Shown here: positions 28,461-36,390 of the stretch, piece by piece | How positions within the stretch are numbered: position 1 is the stretch's first letter | Layout of the letters: each line of letters begins with the position of its first letter | Virus record (IMG/VR): IMGVR_UViG_3300044640_000922 | Span: 1-36,898 of that record | Strand: one strand, 5' to 3' | DNA from: a virus | Length of the DNA stretch: 36,898 nucleotides | Translations under genes and position numbers: made by a program | Notes under the pieces: model-generated | Databases searched by the model: none | What the model was told of the DNA's origin: nothing | The model's input: the letters and a program-made list of their open reading frames with translations, nothing else

Positions 28461-29111
28461 TCAGAAGTCGGTGTAGATGCTGTAACGGCGCTGCAGGCCG
28501 CGCTGCGGGAACTCGGTGCGAAGGACGCCGACCACCGGCTTGTCGGCTACGCGGATGGCCTCCAAGGCCTCGTCGAACAGGGTCTTGAACGTCACCAGCG
28601 CTTCGCTGTCCCGCAGGAAGGGGCCGGCCGACATCAGGGAGCCGTAGAGGTAGACATCCGGGGCGCTCGTCAGGAGCCAGTTGGTCGGAGCCGCGTCCGA
28701 AAGAGCCGGAACCTTCCGCACATAGGCCAGCGTTCCGACGTAGGACTGGCTGGGCGCGGGCCAGATTTGGAACTGGTCGCCGATGATGGTCACGAACTGC
28801 GGGGTGCTCGAAACGCTGCTCTCCGTCAGCGCCTCGCTGATCTGCTCCGGGGTTGCGAGCATCAGCTCAAAGGCGTTGCCAGTCGCATCGGTGATCCGGA
28901 AGGACTTGAACTCAAGGAAGTCGCCGGGAATGGCGAAAAAGGGCGTATCGACGTTGGCCGTCGCGATGACCTGCTGCTCGCGTGTGCGCAGGTCACGGTT
29001 GATGCGGGTTTCGGCCAGCGTGATGAAGTCGGGAATGCGGGCGGTCAGGTCCGAACGGTTCAGCCAGTCGGCGACCGCCGACTGAAGCTCTGAGTAGGTC
29101 GTGATGGCCAT
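28461..29111 (-). CDS. Head-tail adaptor protein (P22 gp4-like position)
   Basis: 216 residues. Opens TTYSELQSAVADWLNRSDLT, ARIPDFITLAETRINRDLRT, the typical helical start of podovirus adaptor proteins that ring the portal. The middle holds IPGDFLEFKSFRITDATGNA, ELMLATPEQISE, FQIWPAPSQSYVGTLAYVRK, and the end WLLTSAPDVYLYGSLMSAGP. The gene follows the coat gene across a terminator, in the order coat-adaptor seen in P22-type genomes. Confidence 0.82.
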   Translation of the reverse strand: MAITTYSELQSAVADWLNRSDLTARIPDFITLAETRINRDLRTREQQVIATANVDTPFFAIPGDFLEFKSFRITDATGNAFELMLATPEQISEALTESSVSSTPQFVTIIGDQFQIWPAPSQSYVGTLAYVRKVPALSDAAPTNWLLTSAPDVYLYGSLMSAGPFLRDSEALVTFKTLFDEALEAIRVADKPVVGVLRTEFPQRGLQRRYSIYTDF

Positions 29112-29120
29112 GCGGTCCCC

Positions 29121-29153
29121 CAGAAGAAAGGGGAGAGGCCGAAGCCCCTCCCC
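29121..29153 (-). terminator. Strong hairpin terminator after the coat gene
   Basis: On the minus strand GGGGAGGGGC and GCCTCTCCCC form a 10-bp stem (one G-U pair) closed by a UUCG tetraloop and followed by TTTCTTCT. It lies 19-51 bp after the coat stop and before the adaptor gene. Such a partial terminator would keep coat message high relative to the downstream tail genes. Confidence 0.85.
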
Positions 29154-29171
29154 CCCTGTCGATCAGCTGGA

Positions 29172-30374
29172 TCAGCTGTTGTGGAGGCGCGCGGCCAGTT
29201 GGGGCCGGAGCGTCTTGTAGCCGTAGAGGACATCCAGACGAGTGGGGAACTTGTCGTTGTTGATGTCGTACTGGCGGACGACCCGCATCGAAATGCCGTC
29301 CATGACCTCGCGGGCGGCGAAGTCCACACCGCCCGGCATCACCAGGTCCGCCGTCGCAAAGGCGAAGGCTTCCTTCTGGTAGAGCAGGGAGATGCCCACA
29401 GCCGTGGAAGCCGTGCCGGCGAAGGTGATAGCCGCAGTCGCCGAGGTGGTCGGGATGACCACGTTCTGACGGCCGCCAGCCAGCACAATGGCCGGGGAGA
29501 ACGACACAGTGCCCGCGCCGCCGGCGTAAGCCGCCGCCACCACGAACTGCTGCAAGGTCCCGGTGCTGACCTTGGTCTCGGGGTGAACCGCGAACACGTT
29601 GCCGATGGTGAACACGTCGCCCACGTTCATCGCGCCGGCGCCGGTGGCCACGGTCATGGTCGAGACCGGGTTTTCCGAGATCGGCAGGACGCCCACGAGG
29701 GTGGAGGTCGTGTAGGAGGCGTTGGCCGCACCGCGAGTGTGCCTGCCCCACATGGTGTTTTCGACAAAGTCGAAGCCGGCAGTGCGGCCCATGTAGCCTT
29801 CGCGATACTGCTTGGCGATGCCCGAGGTGTCGTTGAACAGGCCCTTGAGCGCGTCCACGAACTTGGCGTTGTCCGTGGTGTTCAGGTTGGCCGTCCGGTC
29901 ATTGAGCGGAGCCAGGGCGTTTTGAAGAAGCACGCGCCCATTCAGCACCCTTTCCAGCGTGATCGCCGAACCGCCGTTCCAGTCGCTCTGGGAAACGTCC
30001 CTATACATGCTCATGGCGTCGGCCTCGATGGAGGCCGCCAGCGTGGACATGGCGGGGTCCAGGATGCGCTTGGAGAAGTCGTCCAGCGACAGGGTCAGGT
30101 CCACCGCGGTGAAGTTCAGGTCAACACCCCTCTGGGTCTGGACCTTCAGCTCGACGCTGGCCTCGTTGGTGTCCTGGGCGGCCAGGGTGGCGCCGGTGCG
30201 GACCACGTACTGGTTCGGCAGGCGGACCTTGAGGGTGTCGCCGATCTTCGCGCCTTTTTGGGCGAACGAGTCGTCATATTCCCGGACGATAGAGCCGACG
30301 AAGTTCAGCTTCTGGTGGAGAACGCGGAGAGCCTCGCGGGTCACCGCTGTGGGGGTCAGGAGAGCGTTGGGCAC
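29172..30374 (-). CDS. Major capsid protein, P22 coat (gp5) family
   Basis: 400 residues (P22 gp5: 430) from GTG at 30374 with AAGGA upstream. Recognisable stretches are LLTPTAVTREALRVLHQKLN (5-24), VGSIVREYDDSFAQKGAKIG, DTLKVRLPNQYVVRTGATL, VDLNFTAVDLTLSLDDFSKR and LDPAMSTLAASIEADAMSMY, which match the N-terminal arm and helical spine of the HK97-fold P22 coat family. Glycine/Thr-rich beta domains lie about 220-330. It assembles on the scaffold encoded just upstream into the procapsid. Confidence 0.9.
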   Translation of the reverse strand: MPNALLTPTAVTREALRVLHQKLNFVGSIVREYDDSFAQKGAKIGDTLKVRLPNQYVVRTGATLAAQDTNEASVELKVQTQRGVDLNFTAVDLTLSLDDFSKRILDPAMSTLAASIEADAMSMYRDVSQSDWNGGSAITLERVLNGRVLLQNALAPLNDRTANLNTTDNAKFVDALKGLFNDTSGIAKQYREGYMGRTAGFDFVENTMWGRHTRGAANASYTTSTLVGVLPISENPVSTMTVATGAGAMNVGDVFTIGNVFAVHPETKVSTGTLQQFVVAAAYAGGAGTVSFSPAIVLAGGRQNVVIPTTSATAAITFAGTASTAVGISLLYQKEAFAFATADLVMPGGVDFAAREVMDGISMRVVRQYDINNDKFPTRLDVLYGYKTLRPQLAARLHNS

Positions 30375-30430
30375 GGTGTGTGTCCTTCATGGGAAAGGCG
30401 CGTCATCTCGACGGGCCGTGATGTTGGGGG

Positions 30431-31360
30431 TCAGCGCGCTCCGGCCTTGGCCAGTTGCGCGTTACGACGGCGCAGCCATTCGTCCGCCGGCAGGCTGTCA
30501 TCGAGGCCGGGCTTGTACCCGCCTGCCCGCTGGCCAACGGCCTTGGCGGGGGTGACTGCTGCCTGTTTGGCCGCTTGTTGCGCCTTGGTGGTCTGGGCCT
30601 TCAGTTTCGCCAGCTCCGTCTCGGCCTTGTGCAGACGCGCCAGAACCTTGAAGGTCCGGGTGTCCGCCGTGCCGTCCGGATTGACCACACTGTCCCGAAG
30701 CTCCTGCGGGGTGATGCCGAAGTTTTCGGCAGCGTATCCCGCAAGCGTCGTGACCAGTTCCGAAGACCAGCCTTCGATCTCGCGCGAGAGGACCTTCTCG
30801 GCTTCAGCGATAGCGTTGGCGGTAGACCGCTCGCTGATCTGCTGCACTTCCGTCTCGGTCTTCGCTATGGCGCCTTCCAGTTCCGCCTTCGCGTCCCTGT
30901 ATTGCTGCCAGGAGGCCATGGCCGAGGCCGTGGCGTCCGCACCGTAGTTGGCCGAGTAGGCCTGCCAGTCGGTGTTCTGGAACTGCTGGAGCTGCTGCTC
31001 CACAGCCCGCAGGTTCACCCGGTGCTCGAGGGTCGCCTGCTGGAGTTCGGCCCGCTGGTTCAGCGACGTGAAGTGCTGCTCAACAGTCCGCCTCTGGTCG
31101 GCGAGTTCCTGGGTCTTCCGGGTGTAGTCCGCCTGCCGCAGCAGAGCGTCCTTCAGCGGCTTGGGAACGCGGTATTTCGCGCCGTCCCAGTCCACCTCCT
31201 CGGTGTCGTCCTCCGGTTGGCCGTCTTCGGCTCCCTCGGTTTCCGCCTGGTCGGTGTCGTCGCTGTAGGACTCAGCGTCGACTTCCGGAGCGTCGAGGAT
31301 GGCATCATCCTCAACGTCGACCGGATTGGTCGCGTCTTCTGTCATGGGGTAGGGGTCCAT
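30431..31360 (-). CDS. Scaffolding protein
   Basis: 309 residues from ATG at 31360; an in-frame ATG at 31345 (MTEDATNPVDVED) is as likely, and neither has a strong ribosome site. The first 57 residues are very acidic (DDTDQAETEGAEDGQPEDDT), then VDWDGAKYRVPKPLKDALLR, a long coiled coil (about 70-200) and a basic C-terminus (PADEWLRRRNAQLAKAGAR) that would touch the coat. Size, composition and place between portal and coat define phage scaffolds; P22 gp8 is 303 residues. Confidence 0.85.
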   Translation of the reverse strand: MDPYPMTEDATNPVDVEDDAILDAPEVDAESYSDDTDQAETEGAEDGQPEDDTEEVDWDGAKYRVPKPLKDALLRQADYTRKTQELADQRRTVEQHFTSLNQRAELQQATLEHRVNLRAVEQQLQQFQNTDWQAYSANYGADATASAMASWQQYRDAKAELEGAIAKTETEVQQISERSTANAIAEAEKVLSREIEGWSSELVTTLAGYAAENFGITPQELRDSVVNPDGTADTRTFKVLARLHKAETELAKLKAQTTKAQQAAKQAAVTPAKAVGQRAGGYKPGLDDSLPADEWLRRRNAQLAKAGAR

Positions 31361-31398
31361 CTAAGGGAAAGGCGCGCCTCACGGCGGGCCGGGCTCTG

Positions 31399-33330
31399 TC
31401 AGCCGTCCGTGTAGAGGCCGGCGGGCAGTCTGGTTTCGCGGGTCGTCGCGCTGATCCTCTTGGTCTCAGCTTCGTAGGCCGCGATGTCGAGTTTCCGGGC
31501 TTCTAGGCTCTTGTCATCCTCAAGCGCCTGGTACCTGGCCTGCATCTCACGCAAGGCCGTGGCGTATTGCTGGACCGCCTGTTGAGCCTGAGCGTCCGGG
31601 GCCTGCCCTTCCGCCTCGCTCATGACCCGGCCGGCCATCGCCTTTTCCATCCGCTCGGCAATCTCGTCAGCGCCCGGCCAGTCCAGGTTCTTGACGAGGA
31701 GGTCACCAATGACCGGCGCCGCATCCGGGTAGGCGCGGATGAGCTCGATCATCTGGTTCGCCGCTTCCTGGCGCAGGCTGGCGAAGGACGGGCCCGCCGA
31801 CACCGTCAGGTCGTAGCGGCCGGCGGTCAGGTCGTAGATCCGCGTGATCTCCCGAACCTCGTCGGTCAGCGGATCGGCCTCCTCGACCTGCACCGGCTGA
31901 TTGACGGCCCTCATCTCGCTTTCGCCGTCTTCGCCCAGGACGCGGATGACGCGGGGGACGGAGTAGACCTGCGGAATGAGGTCGATCAGCACCCGGCCCG
32001 CATGGCGAATGGCCCGCGACAGGTTGTCGATGAAGTGGAACGTCGCGTTGTCCGCTTCCATCTGCCGGGCAATGATGGCCTTGCCGCTCGTCTCGTTCGA
32101 CCGCGCGCCGAGGCTGGCGTCAAACATCCCGATGACCGACTTGATGTCATCCGAAGCGTTCAGGGCCTCTTGCAGGGCACCCGCCGGCACACCGGAGAAC
32201 GGCTGGCGCTGGGGAGCCTCGGGGCCGTCGAACTCAATGAACGCATGGCTCTGGACGTTCGCCGTCGCCCACTTGGCCGCGTCGGTCTCGAACGCACCCT
32301 TGCGCCCGATGAACGGAGCCTTGGGGGCCAAGGCCACCAGTTCGGTCGAGGTGGTGCGCCAGTAGTTGAACATCCGCTGGGCGTCCTTCGCCCCGCGGAT
32401 CAGGCTGCGGAAGTGCCGCTTGCCCTTGAAGTTCACCTCGGCGCCGTAGACCGGAATGATCGGGATGTACTTCCCGGCCCAGTCCACCGTCTCCAGCACT
32501 TCCGCGCCGCTCATGACGTACTGGCGGACCCGATGGCTGTCCACGTCCCGCGAGCCCTGCACCTGAACGCCAATCGCGTCGAAGGCGGGCTTGTTGGCCT
32601 TGTAGTCCGCCTCCTCGACCACCATGCCGTCAGACAGGAGGAGGATGGTCCGCTTGACCTTTTCACGGAGCCAGTATTCCGCCACCTGAACGAACTCGCC
32701 GTCACGCCACGGCGCACCGACACCGCTCCAGGCCTCGCCTTCCCAATCCACCTCTTCCGCGCCGGGATAGGCCTTCTTGAAGGCCGCCTTGGTCATGCTG
32801 TCGGTGACGAAGCAGTAGTTCCAGTCAGAGCTGTCCGCCGCAGTGGAATAGCAGTCAGGATAGACCGCCAGAGGGTTCGGGACCCGCTCGATCACCACGT
32901 CCTGGTCGAAGGTGTCGTCGGAGGTGTAGCGCGTGTTGATGCGGAAGTAGCCGAAGCCGCCGAACACCGCGTGTTCGAGGGCCGTGTCGTAAGCCACCTC
33001 GGCATTCGACGACTGCTCGATGTTGCGGATCAGGCCGTTGAGGACTTCCGCTGTCTCCGGGTCGGCCTCGCTGTCCACCGGCATGACGCGGATGCCGGGC
33101 TTGTTGCGGCGGGCGTCGTTGACGACCTGGCGGCCCATGCTCACCAGCTTGTTCACCGTCAGGCAGGGCCGGCCTTCAAGCTCCCGATCCCGGCGCACCC
33201 GCTCGGGCCATTGGTTCTCCATCAGGGCGAAGTCGACGTCGTCTTCCCACGCCTTGCGGTTGTGGGCGTCGTGCTCGGCAGTCTTCTCAAACCCTTCGAG
33301 GGCTTCTTTCAGCAGGTCGGCCTTGTTCAC
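31399..33330 (-). CDS. Portal protein, P22-like
   Basis: 643 residues (P22 gp1: 725) from GTG at 33330 overlapping the terminase stop. N-terminal signature of the P22 portal group: NRKAWEDDVDFALMENQWPE, RDRELEGRPCLTVNKLVSMG, RQVVNDARRNKPGIRVMPVD, then GGFGYFRINTRYTSDDTFDQ and VERVPNPLAVYPDCYST. Later MFNYWRTTSTELVALAPKAP and LGARSNETSGKAIIARQMEA form the stem region. The C-terminal 100 residues are a coiled coil (barrel-like). Twelve subunits make the packaging and ejection channel. Confidence 0.93.
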   Translation of the reverse strand: MNKADLLKEALEGFEKTAEHDAHNRKAWEDDVDFALMENQWPERVRRDRELEGRPCLTVNKLVSMGRQVVNDARRNKPGIRVMPVDSEADPETAEVLNGLIRNIEQSSNAEVAYDTALEHAVFGGFGYFRINTRYTSDDTFDQDVVIERVPNPLAVYPDCYSTAADSSDWNYCFVTDSMTKAAFKKAYPGAEEVDWEGEAWSGVGAPWRDGEFVQVAEYWLREKVKRTILLLSDGMVVEEADYKANKPAFDAIGVQVQGSRDVDSHRVRQYVMSGAEVLETVDWAGKYIPIIPVYGAEVNFKGKRHFRSLIRGAKDAQRMFNYWRTTSTELVALAPKAPFIGRKGAFETDAAKWATANVQSHAFIEFDGPEAPQRQPFSGVPAGALQEALNASDDIKSVIGMFDASLGARSNETSGKAIIARQMEADNATFHFIDNLSRAIRHAGRVLIDLIPQVYSVPRVIRVLGEDGESEMRAVNQPVQVEEADPLTDEVREITRIYDLTAGRYDLTVSAGPSFASLRQEAANQMIELIRAYPDAAPVIGDLLVKNLDWPGADEIAERMEKAMAGRVMSEAEGQAPDAQAQQAVQQYATALREMQARYQALEDDKSLEARKLDIAAYEAETKRISATTRETRLPAGLYTDG

Positions 33331-34595
33331 GACATCCAGCCTCCCTGCACGCTGACCGACTGCCGCTCGCGGCGGGAGGCGGACGGTTCTTCATAGGCAA
33401 TCATCAGGTAGCGCAGGGCGTCGGCGGCGTGACTGGTCCAGTCATGCAGCGGGCCGAAGCTGACCTTGCGCTTCGGATCAACCTTCTCGCGATACTCACG
33501 GATAGCCCGAAGGCCGATCTCGCAGCGGGTCTGGTCTATCCACGTTCGCGGCAGCATCCGCCGCACCGTCTCAATCCCGTCCTCGACGCCAAGCCGCGCC
33601 GTCACCCGGGTTCGGAAGCCCATGCCTTCCAGCATCTCCACCCGGCTCTTGCCGGTTCCCAGTTCGCGGGCCTGCGCGTCGTGGGGCAGGATCAGAGGAG
33701 CGTAGAGGTAGGGCTTTTCGCGCAGCGCCCTGGCATACCAGTCCAGCGCAACGCCGTTGTTCTCGATGTAGTCGATCAGCCTGATCTCGCGCCCGGCGAA
33801 CTGGGCCAGCCAAATGGCCGTACTGTCCCCGATCCCGAGGTCCCAAGCCGCGTGAACTTCCAGCGCCGGGTCATGCGGCACATGGCCGATGCGCTTAGGG
33901 TTGGCGATCTCGGCCTCGTTCAGCAGCCGGGCGTAATAGGCGCCCTCGACCGCCGCGTCAAACGAGCACTCGAACTCGCGGAGGAACTCGTCCTCCGACA
34001 TTTCCGACCGCAGGGCCTCCAGCTCACCCGGCGGGATCAGCCCCGTCTCACTGGCCCGCAGGATGGACAGATACCAGTCCGGGTTGTCCTTGGCCCGCTC
34101 CACGATCTCGTAGAACCCGTTGCGGCCCTTCGGCGTCCCGATGAAGGTCGCCTTGCCCTGCCGGTCAGCCAGAGCCGGGCGGATGACCTCAGACCAGGCG
34201 CGGGGGTCCATGTCCCCCACCTCGTCCATGACCACATCGTCCAGATAGATCCCGCGCATCCGGTCGTAGTTGTCCGCGCCGTACAGGCGGACCCGGTTGC
34301 CATTCGGGAAGTCCACCCGAAGTTCGGCCTCGTTCGGGATCGTCCCCGGCACCTTCAGGGCGTAAGACTTCAGGTAGGTCCAGGCCACGTCCTTGGCCTG
34401 AGCGTAGAACGGGGCGACGTAGGCAAAGCGGCCATTGGGCAGGGCGTCGAAGCTCAGGGCCGCGTCCACTTGGTCCATAATGGCCGCAACCGTCTTCCCG
34501 GCCCGGCGATGCGCCACGATGGCCGCAAACCGCGACCGGCGCCGGTGATAGTCCACGAACGGAGCGCGGGGCTTGTAGCCCAGGTCAATCTCCAC
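33327..34595 (-). CDS. terL: Terminase large subunit
   Basis: 422 residues from GTG at 34595. Walker A variant AHRRAGKTVAA (residues 28-38), motor strand PNGNRVRLYGADNYDRMRGI, Walker B LDDVVMDEVGD with D124-E125, coupling motif FIGTPKGRNGF (151-161). The C-terminal nuclease is RNase H-like with HAAWDLGIGDSTAIW (first catalytic Asp D252) and a late DALRYLMIA. The ATPase drives DNA into the prohead and the nuclease cuts concatemers; the terminase type is of the small, headful-compatible kind. It overlaps its small partner by 11 bp. Confidence 0.95.
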   Translation of the reverse strand: MEIDLGYKPRAPFVDYHRRRSRFAAIVAHRRAGKTVAAIMDQVDAALSFDALPNGRFAYVAPFYAQAKDVAWTYLKSYALKVPGTIPNEAELRVDFPNGNRVRLYGADNYDRMRGIYLDDVVMDEVGDMDPRAWSEVIRPALADRQGKATFIGTPKGRNGFYEIVERAKDNPDWYLSILRASETGLIPPGELEALRSEMSEDEFLREFECSFDAAVEGAYYARLLNEAEIANPKRIGHVPHDPALEVHAAWDLGIGDSTAIWLAQFAGREIRLIDYIENNGVALDWYARALREKPYLYAPLILPHDAQARELGTGKSRVEMLEGMGFRTRVTARLGVEDGIETVRRMLPRTWIDQTRCEIGLRAIREYREKVDPKRKVSFGPLHDWTSHAADALRYLMIAYEEPSASRRERQSVSVQGGWMS

Positions 34596-34869
34596 GCGGG
34601 ACGCCCGTCGTCACCTTGATGACCGTGGTCTTCATCTCGCCGTTCACATCGGCGTTGATGGTCGTCGGCAGCACCTTCCCGATCAGCGTCATGAACGCCG
34701 TGGGGTTCTCGATGGACTGCCGGCGAAGGTAGTCCTGCCCGCCTGCATCATCCAGCGCACCGAGGATCATGTCCTTCAGCGCCTTGGTCGCCTTGTTCTG
34801 GGAGCCCTTGGGCCTGCCCTTGCCAGCAGCAGGCGGCTTTCTCGTCACTAGTTTAGTGGCGTCGGTCAT
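34585..34869 (-). CDS. Small terminase-like DNA-binding protein
   Basis: 94 residues; GAGG precedes the ATG. Residues 12-40 read PPAAGKGRPKGSQNKATKAL and KDMILGALDDAG, a 'GRPKGS.NK.T' pattern of DUF5681-like proteins that lie just before the large terminase. The middle DYLRRQSIENPTAFMTLIGK and VLPTTINADVNG is typical as well. It should bind the packaging start site. Short for a full TerS, so it may act with another factor. Confidence 0.8.
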   Translation of the reverse strand: MTDATKLVTRKPPAAGKGRPKGSQNKATKALKDMILGALDDAGGQDYLRRQSIENPTAFMTLIGKVLPTTINADVNGEMKTTVIKVTTGVPRGD

Positions 34870-35221
34870 AGCGCCTCACTCACCAGACCTTGCGGCTTCC
34901 TGGCGTCGATGCGGATGGGATCGGCCCGCGACTATCGCTTACGGGTCAGGATGATTGGCGTTTGATGCGATGTCGGGGCCGAAGGTGTGAGGGCCGGGCC
35001 TTTCGCGCACCCGACCCTCTCCGGCCGTTGCACCAGTCGCCAGCCGGCTTCCCGCGCGGGGGAAGGTGATGGGCAAAAAGCAAGGGCCGAGGTTTCCCCC
35101 GGCCCCGGCCCAAGTCCCATACGGGAACCTGTGAATATGATATGTGCCCGCCTACGGGCGTCGGATCGTCGGCGCAATTCGCGCCTCTAAGGATGGAGCG
35201 TGCTTCGCGCCCGGTGATTTG
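34870..35221. other. 352-bp intergenic region between late and early minus-strand operons
   Basis: No convincing gene on either strand. The region must contain the late promoter, but I see no consensus -35/-10 for the minus strand upstream of 34869. It does hold a row of inverted repeats: GGCGC-aattc-GCGCC (35171..35185), GCCCG-ccta-CGGGC (35146..35159), TCCC-atac-GGGA (35115..35126) and the terminator at 35084..35105. A TATCATATT sequence (minus strand, around 35137..35145) is a weak -10 candidate. A packaging site or origin could also lie here. Confidence 0.6.
35075..35105 (-). terminator. Rho-independent terminator of the early minus-strand operon
   Basis: On the minus strand GGGCCGGGGG and CCTCGGCCC pair around AAA and are followed by TTGCTTTTT (35075..35083). 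It lies 117 bp after the last early gene (35222) and separates early from late transcription. Confidence 0.78.
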
Positions 35222-35650
35222 TCAAGCGGTCGGTTTGGCCTCTTGGGCGATGGCTTCGGAGTTGAGGGTGCAGATAGCTATGCTGGCTTCTTCGAGGGCC
35301 ATTTCCCCTTCAATATGAAGATCGCCGGTTCTGACAAGCGCCTCAATGGCCTTGTCAGCAGCCTCCAGCCCTAGACGGATGCCCCCTAGACGGGCGGCGT
35401 CGCACAGCTTTTGGATGTCGCCCTCTACGGCTAGGCGGGCCTCGTCAAAGGCTTCCAGCCCCATTTGCAGCCCCTCTTTGCGGGCGGCGTCGATCAGGGG
35501 CTGGTTGAGGATGCGGTAGCGGAGCTTGTAGTCCCAGGCAATCCATCTGGCTAAATCACGATCATCTGCCTGATAAAGCTGGCTGACCTCCACCCAAACG
35601 TCATCTGCGACCGGCTGGGGTCCGCCGTTGTGTTCGATCCAGTCAGTCAT
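35222..35650 (-). CDS. WIE-GG family protein, copy 3
   Basis: 142 residues; AGGAGGCGCAAC precedes the ATG at 35650. N-terminus MTDWIEHNGGPQPVADDVWV, shared with the two genes upstream. The middle YRILNQPLIDAARKEGLQMG is nearly identical to copy 2, with 40 bp identical DNA. The C-terminus is a long acidic helix (LAVEGDIQKLCDAARLGGIR, LEAADKAIEALVRTGDLHI). The 'W-I-E-x-x-GG-x-x-P' opening occurs in many phage proteins of unknown function ending in an 'AYR.' type beta-hairpin. Last gene before the operon terminator. Confidence 0.75.
   Translation of the reverse strand: MTDWIEHNGGPQPVADDVWVEVSQLYQADDRDLARWIAWDYKLRYRILNQPLIDAARKEGLQMGLEAFDEARLAVEGDIQKLCDAARLGGIRLGLEAADKAIEALVRTGDLHIEGEMALEEASIAICTLNSEAIAQEAKPTA
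35482..35521. repeat. 40-bp perfect direct repeat (copy A)
   Basis: Forty bases, from gggcggcgtcgatcagggg onwards, are identical to 35843..35882 and encode the RYRILNQPLIDAA core of two paralogous genes. A second shared block of 36 bp with one mismatch lies at 35610..35645 and 35995..36030 over the N-terminal WIEHNGGPQP codons. Confidence 0.93.
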
Positions 35651-36038
35651 GTTGCGCCTCCTTGGCGATGGTCTCGGGGTTGAGGTTGCGGATGATGTCG
35701 GCTGCCTCCCCCATCCCATCGCTGCGCCCCTCTAAATGGCTGTCGGACTTGTCGCCCGCCCTCCATTCATTCTCCAGCGTGTTTTCGGCCTTGAGGGCTG
35801 CTTGTTCCGCAGCCTCCAGCCCTAGTTCAATGCCCCGTTTCAGGGCGGCGTCGATCAGGGGCTGGTTGAGGATGCGGTAGCGTAATTCCCAACCTTCCCA
35901 CGGAAGCTCGCTGGCTTGCTCCATTTCGTCCGGTTCCCCGGAAAGGTACCCTCCCGCAAAAGGCCACTGGGCCTCCACCCACGCGTCATCATCAACCGGC
36001 TGGGGTCCGCCGTTGTGCTCGATCCAGTCATTGCTCAT
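35643..36038 (-). CDS. WIE-GG family protein, copy 2
   Basis: 131 residues from ATG at 36038 with GAGGGGG upstream. N-terminus MSNDWIEHNGGPQPVDDDAW and ELRYRILNQPLIDAALKRGI match copy 3. Between these lies a different stretch (AQWPFAGGYLSGEPDEMEQA). The C-terminal half is a helix with NEWRAGDKSDSHLEGRSDGM and ends NLNPETIAKEAQHD, again like copy 3 (TLNSEAIAQEAK). The 3' end overlaps copy 3 by 8 bp. Recent duplication of copy 3 with divergence in the centre. Confidence 0.75.
   Translation of the reverse strand: MSNDWIEHNGGPQPVDDDAWVEAQWPFAGGYLSGEPDEMEQASELPWEGWELRYRILNQPLIDAALKRGIELGLEAAEQAALKAENTLENEWRAGDKSDSHLEGRSDGMGEAADIIRNLNPETIAKEAQHD
35843..35882. repeat. 40-bp perfect direct repeat (copy B)
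   Basis: Partner of 35482..35521, about 360 bp away in the same orientation. Recombination between the copies would delete one paralogue and fuse the remainder in frame. Confidence 0.93.
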
Positions 36039-36390
36039 CAAAAATCCCCCTCAGCGCATTGAAGTGATCGGCGAGAATAGCGAGTTGCTTATCAAGCCGC
36101 CTGACCTCCGCCATTATGGCCGGGACCTCCGCCAGCTTGGTGTCGCGCTCACACTGGAGGCGAGCATGATGCTCCACCAGTACGTCCCACGCGGCCTTGG
36201 CCGCCTCTTGCGGCGTTGATGTCGTTTCGCGGGCTGTGGGTCGCCACCACTTGATCTGGTCCGTCGCTCTCCAGTCCCACCAGGAGGCCAGGCCCGTAGC
36301 AAACGGCTTGCCGATGCCGAACGAGACATCAACAATCGCCGAGGCGTCCACAGGGCGCTCACCGCCGCTCCATTCGATCCAGTCAGTCAT
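36028..36390 (-). CDS. WIE-GG family protein, copy 1
   Basis: 120 residues; GAGGGAGGTAGC precedes the ATG. N-terminus MTDWIEWSGGERPVDASAIV, then VSFGIGKPFATGLASWWDWR and TDQIKWWRP, the fuller beta-domain form of the family. The C-terminus is a coiled-coil helix (QEAAKAAWDVLVEHHARLQC, LAEVPAIMAEVRRLDKQLAI). It shares the WIE-x-x-GG-x-x-PV start with copies 2 and 3 but not the RYRILNQPL segment. Function unknown. Confidence 0.75.
   Translation of the reverse strand: MTDWIEWSGGERPVDASAIVDVSFGIGKPFATGLASWWDWRATDQIKWWRPTARETTSTPQEAAKAAWDVLVEHHARLQCERDTKLAEVPAIMAEVRRLDKQLAILADHFNALRGIFDEQ

Noticed and set aside
29181-30947. 588-codon plus-strand frame over coat and scaffold
   Set aside because: The minus strand encodes the recognisable P22-type coat protein; the plus frame is a shadow.
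31567-33396. 609-codon plus-strand frame over the portal
   Set aside because: The portal protein is clear on the minus strand; the plus frame is His/Arg/Asp-rich antisense.
34932-35177. 81-codon minus-strand frame in the large intergenic region
   Set aside because: Arg/Pro/Ser-rich, no ribosome site, and it would run through the terminator hairpin and several inverted repeats.
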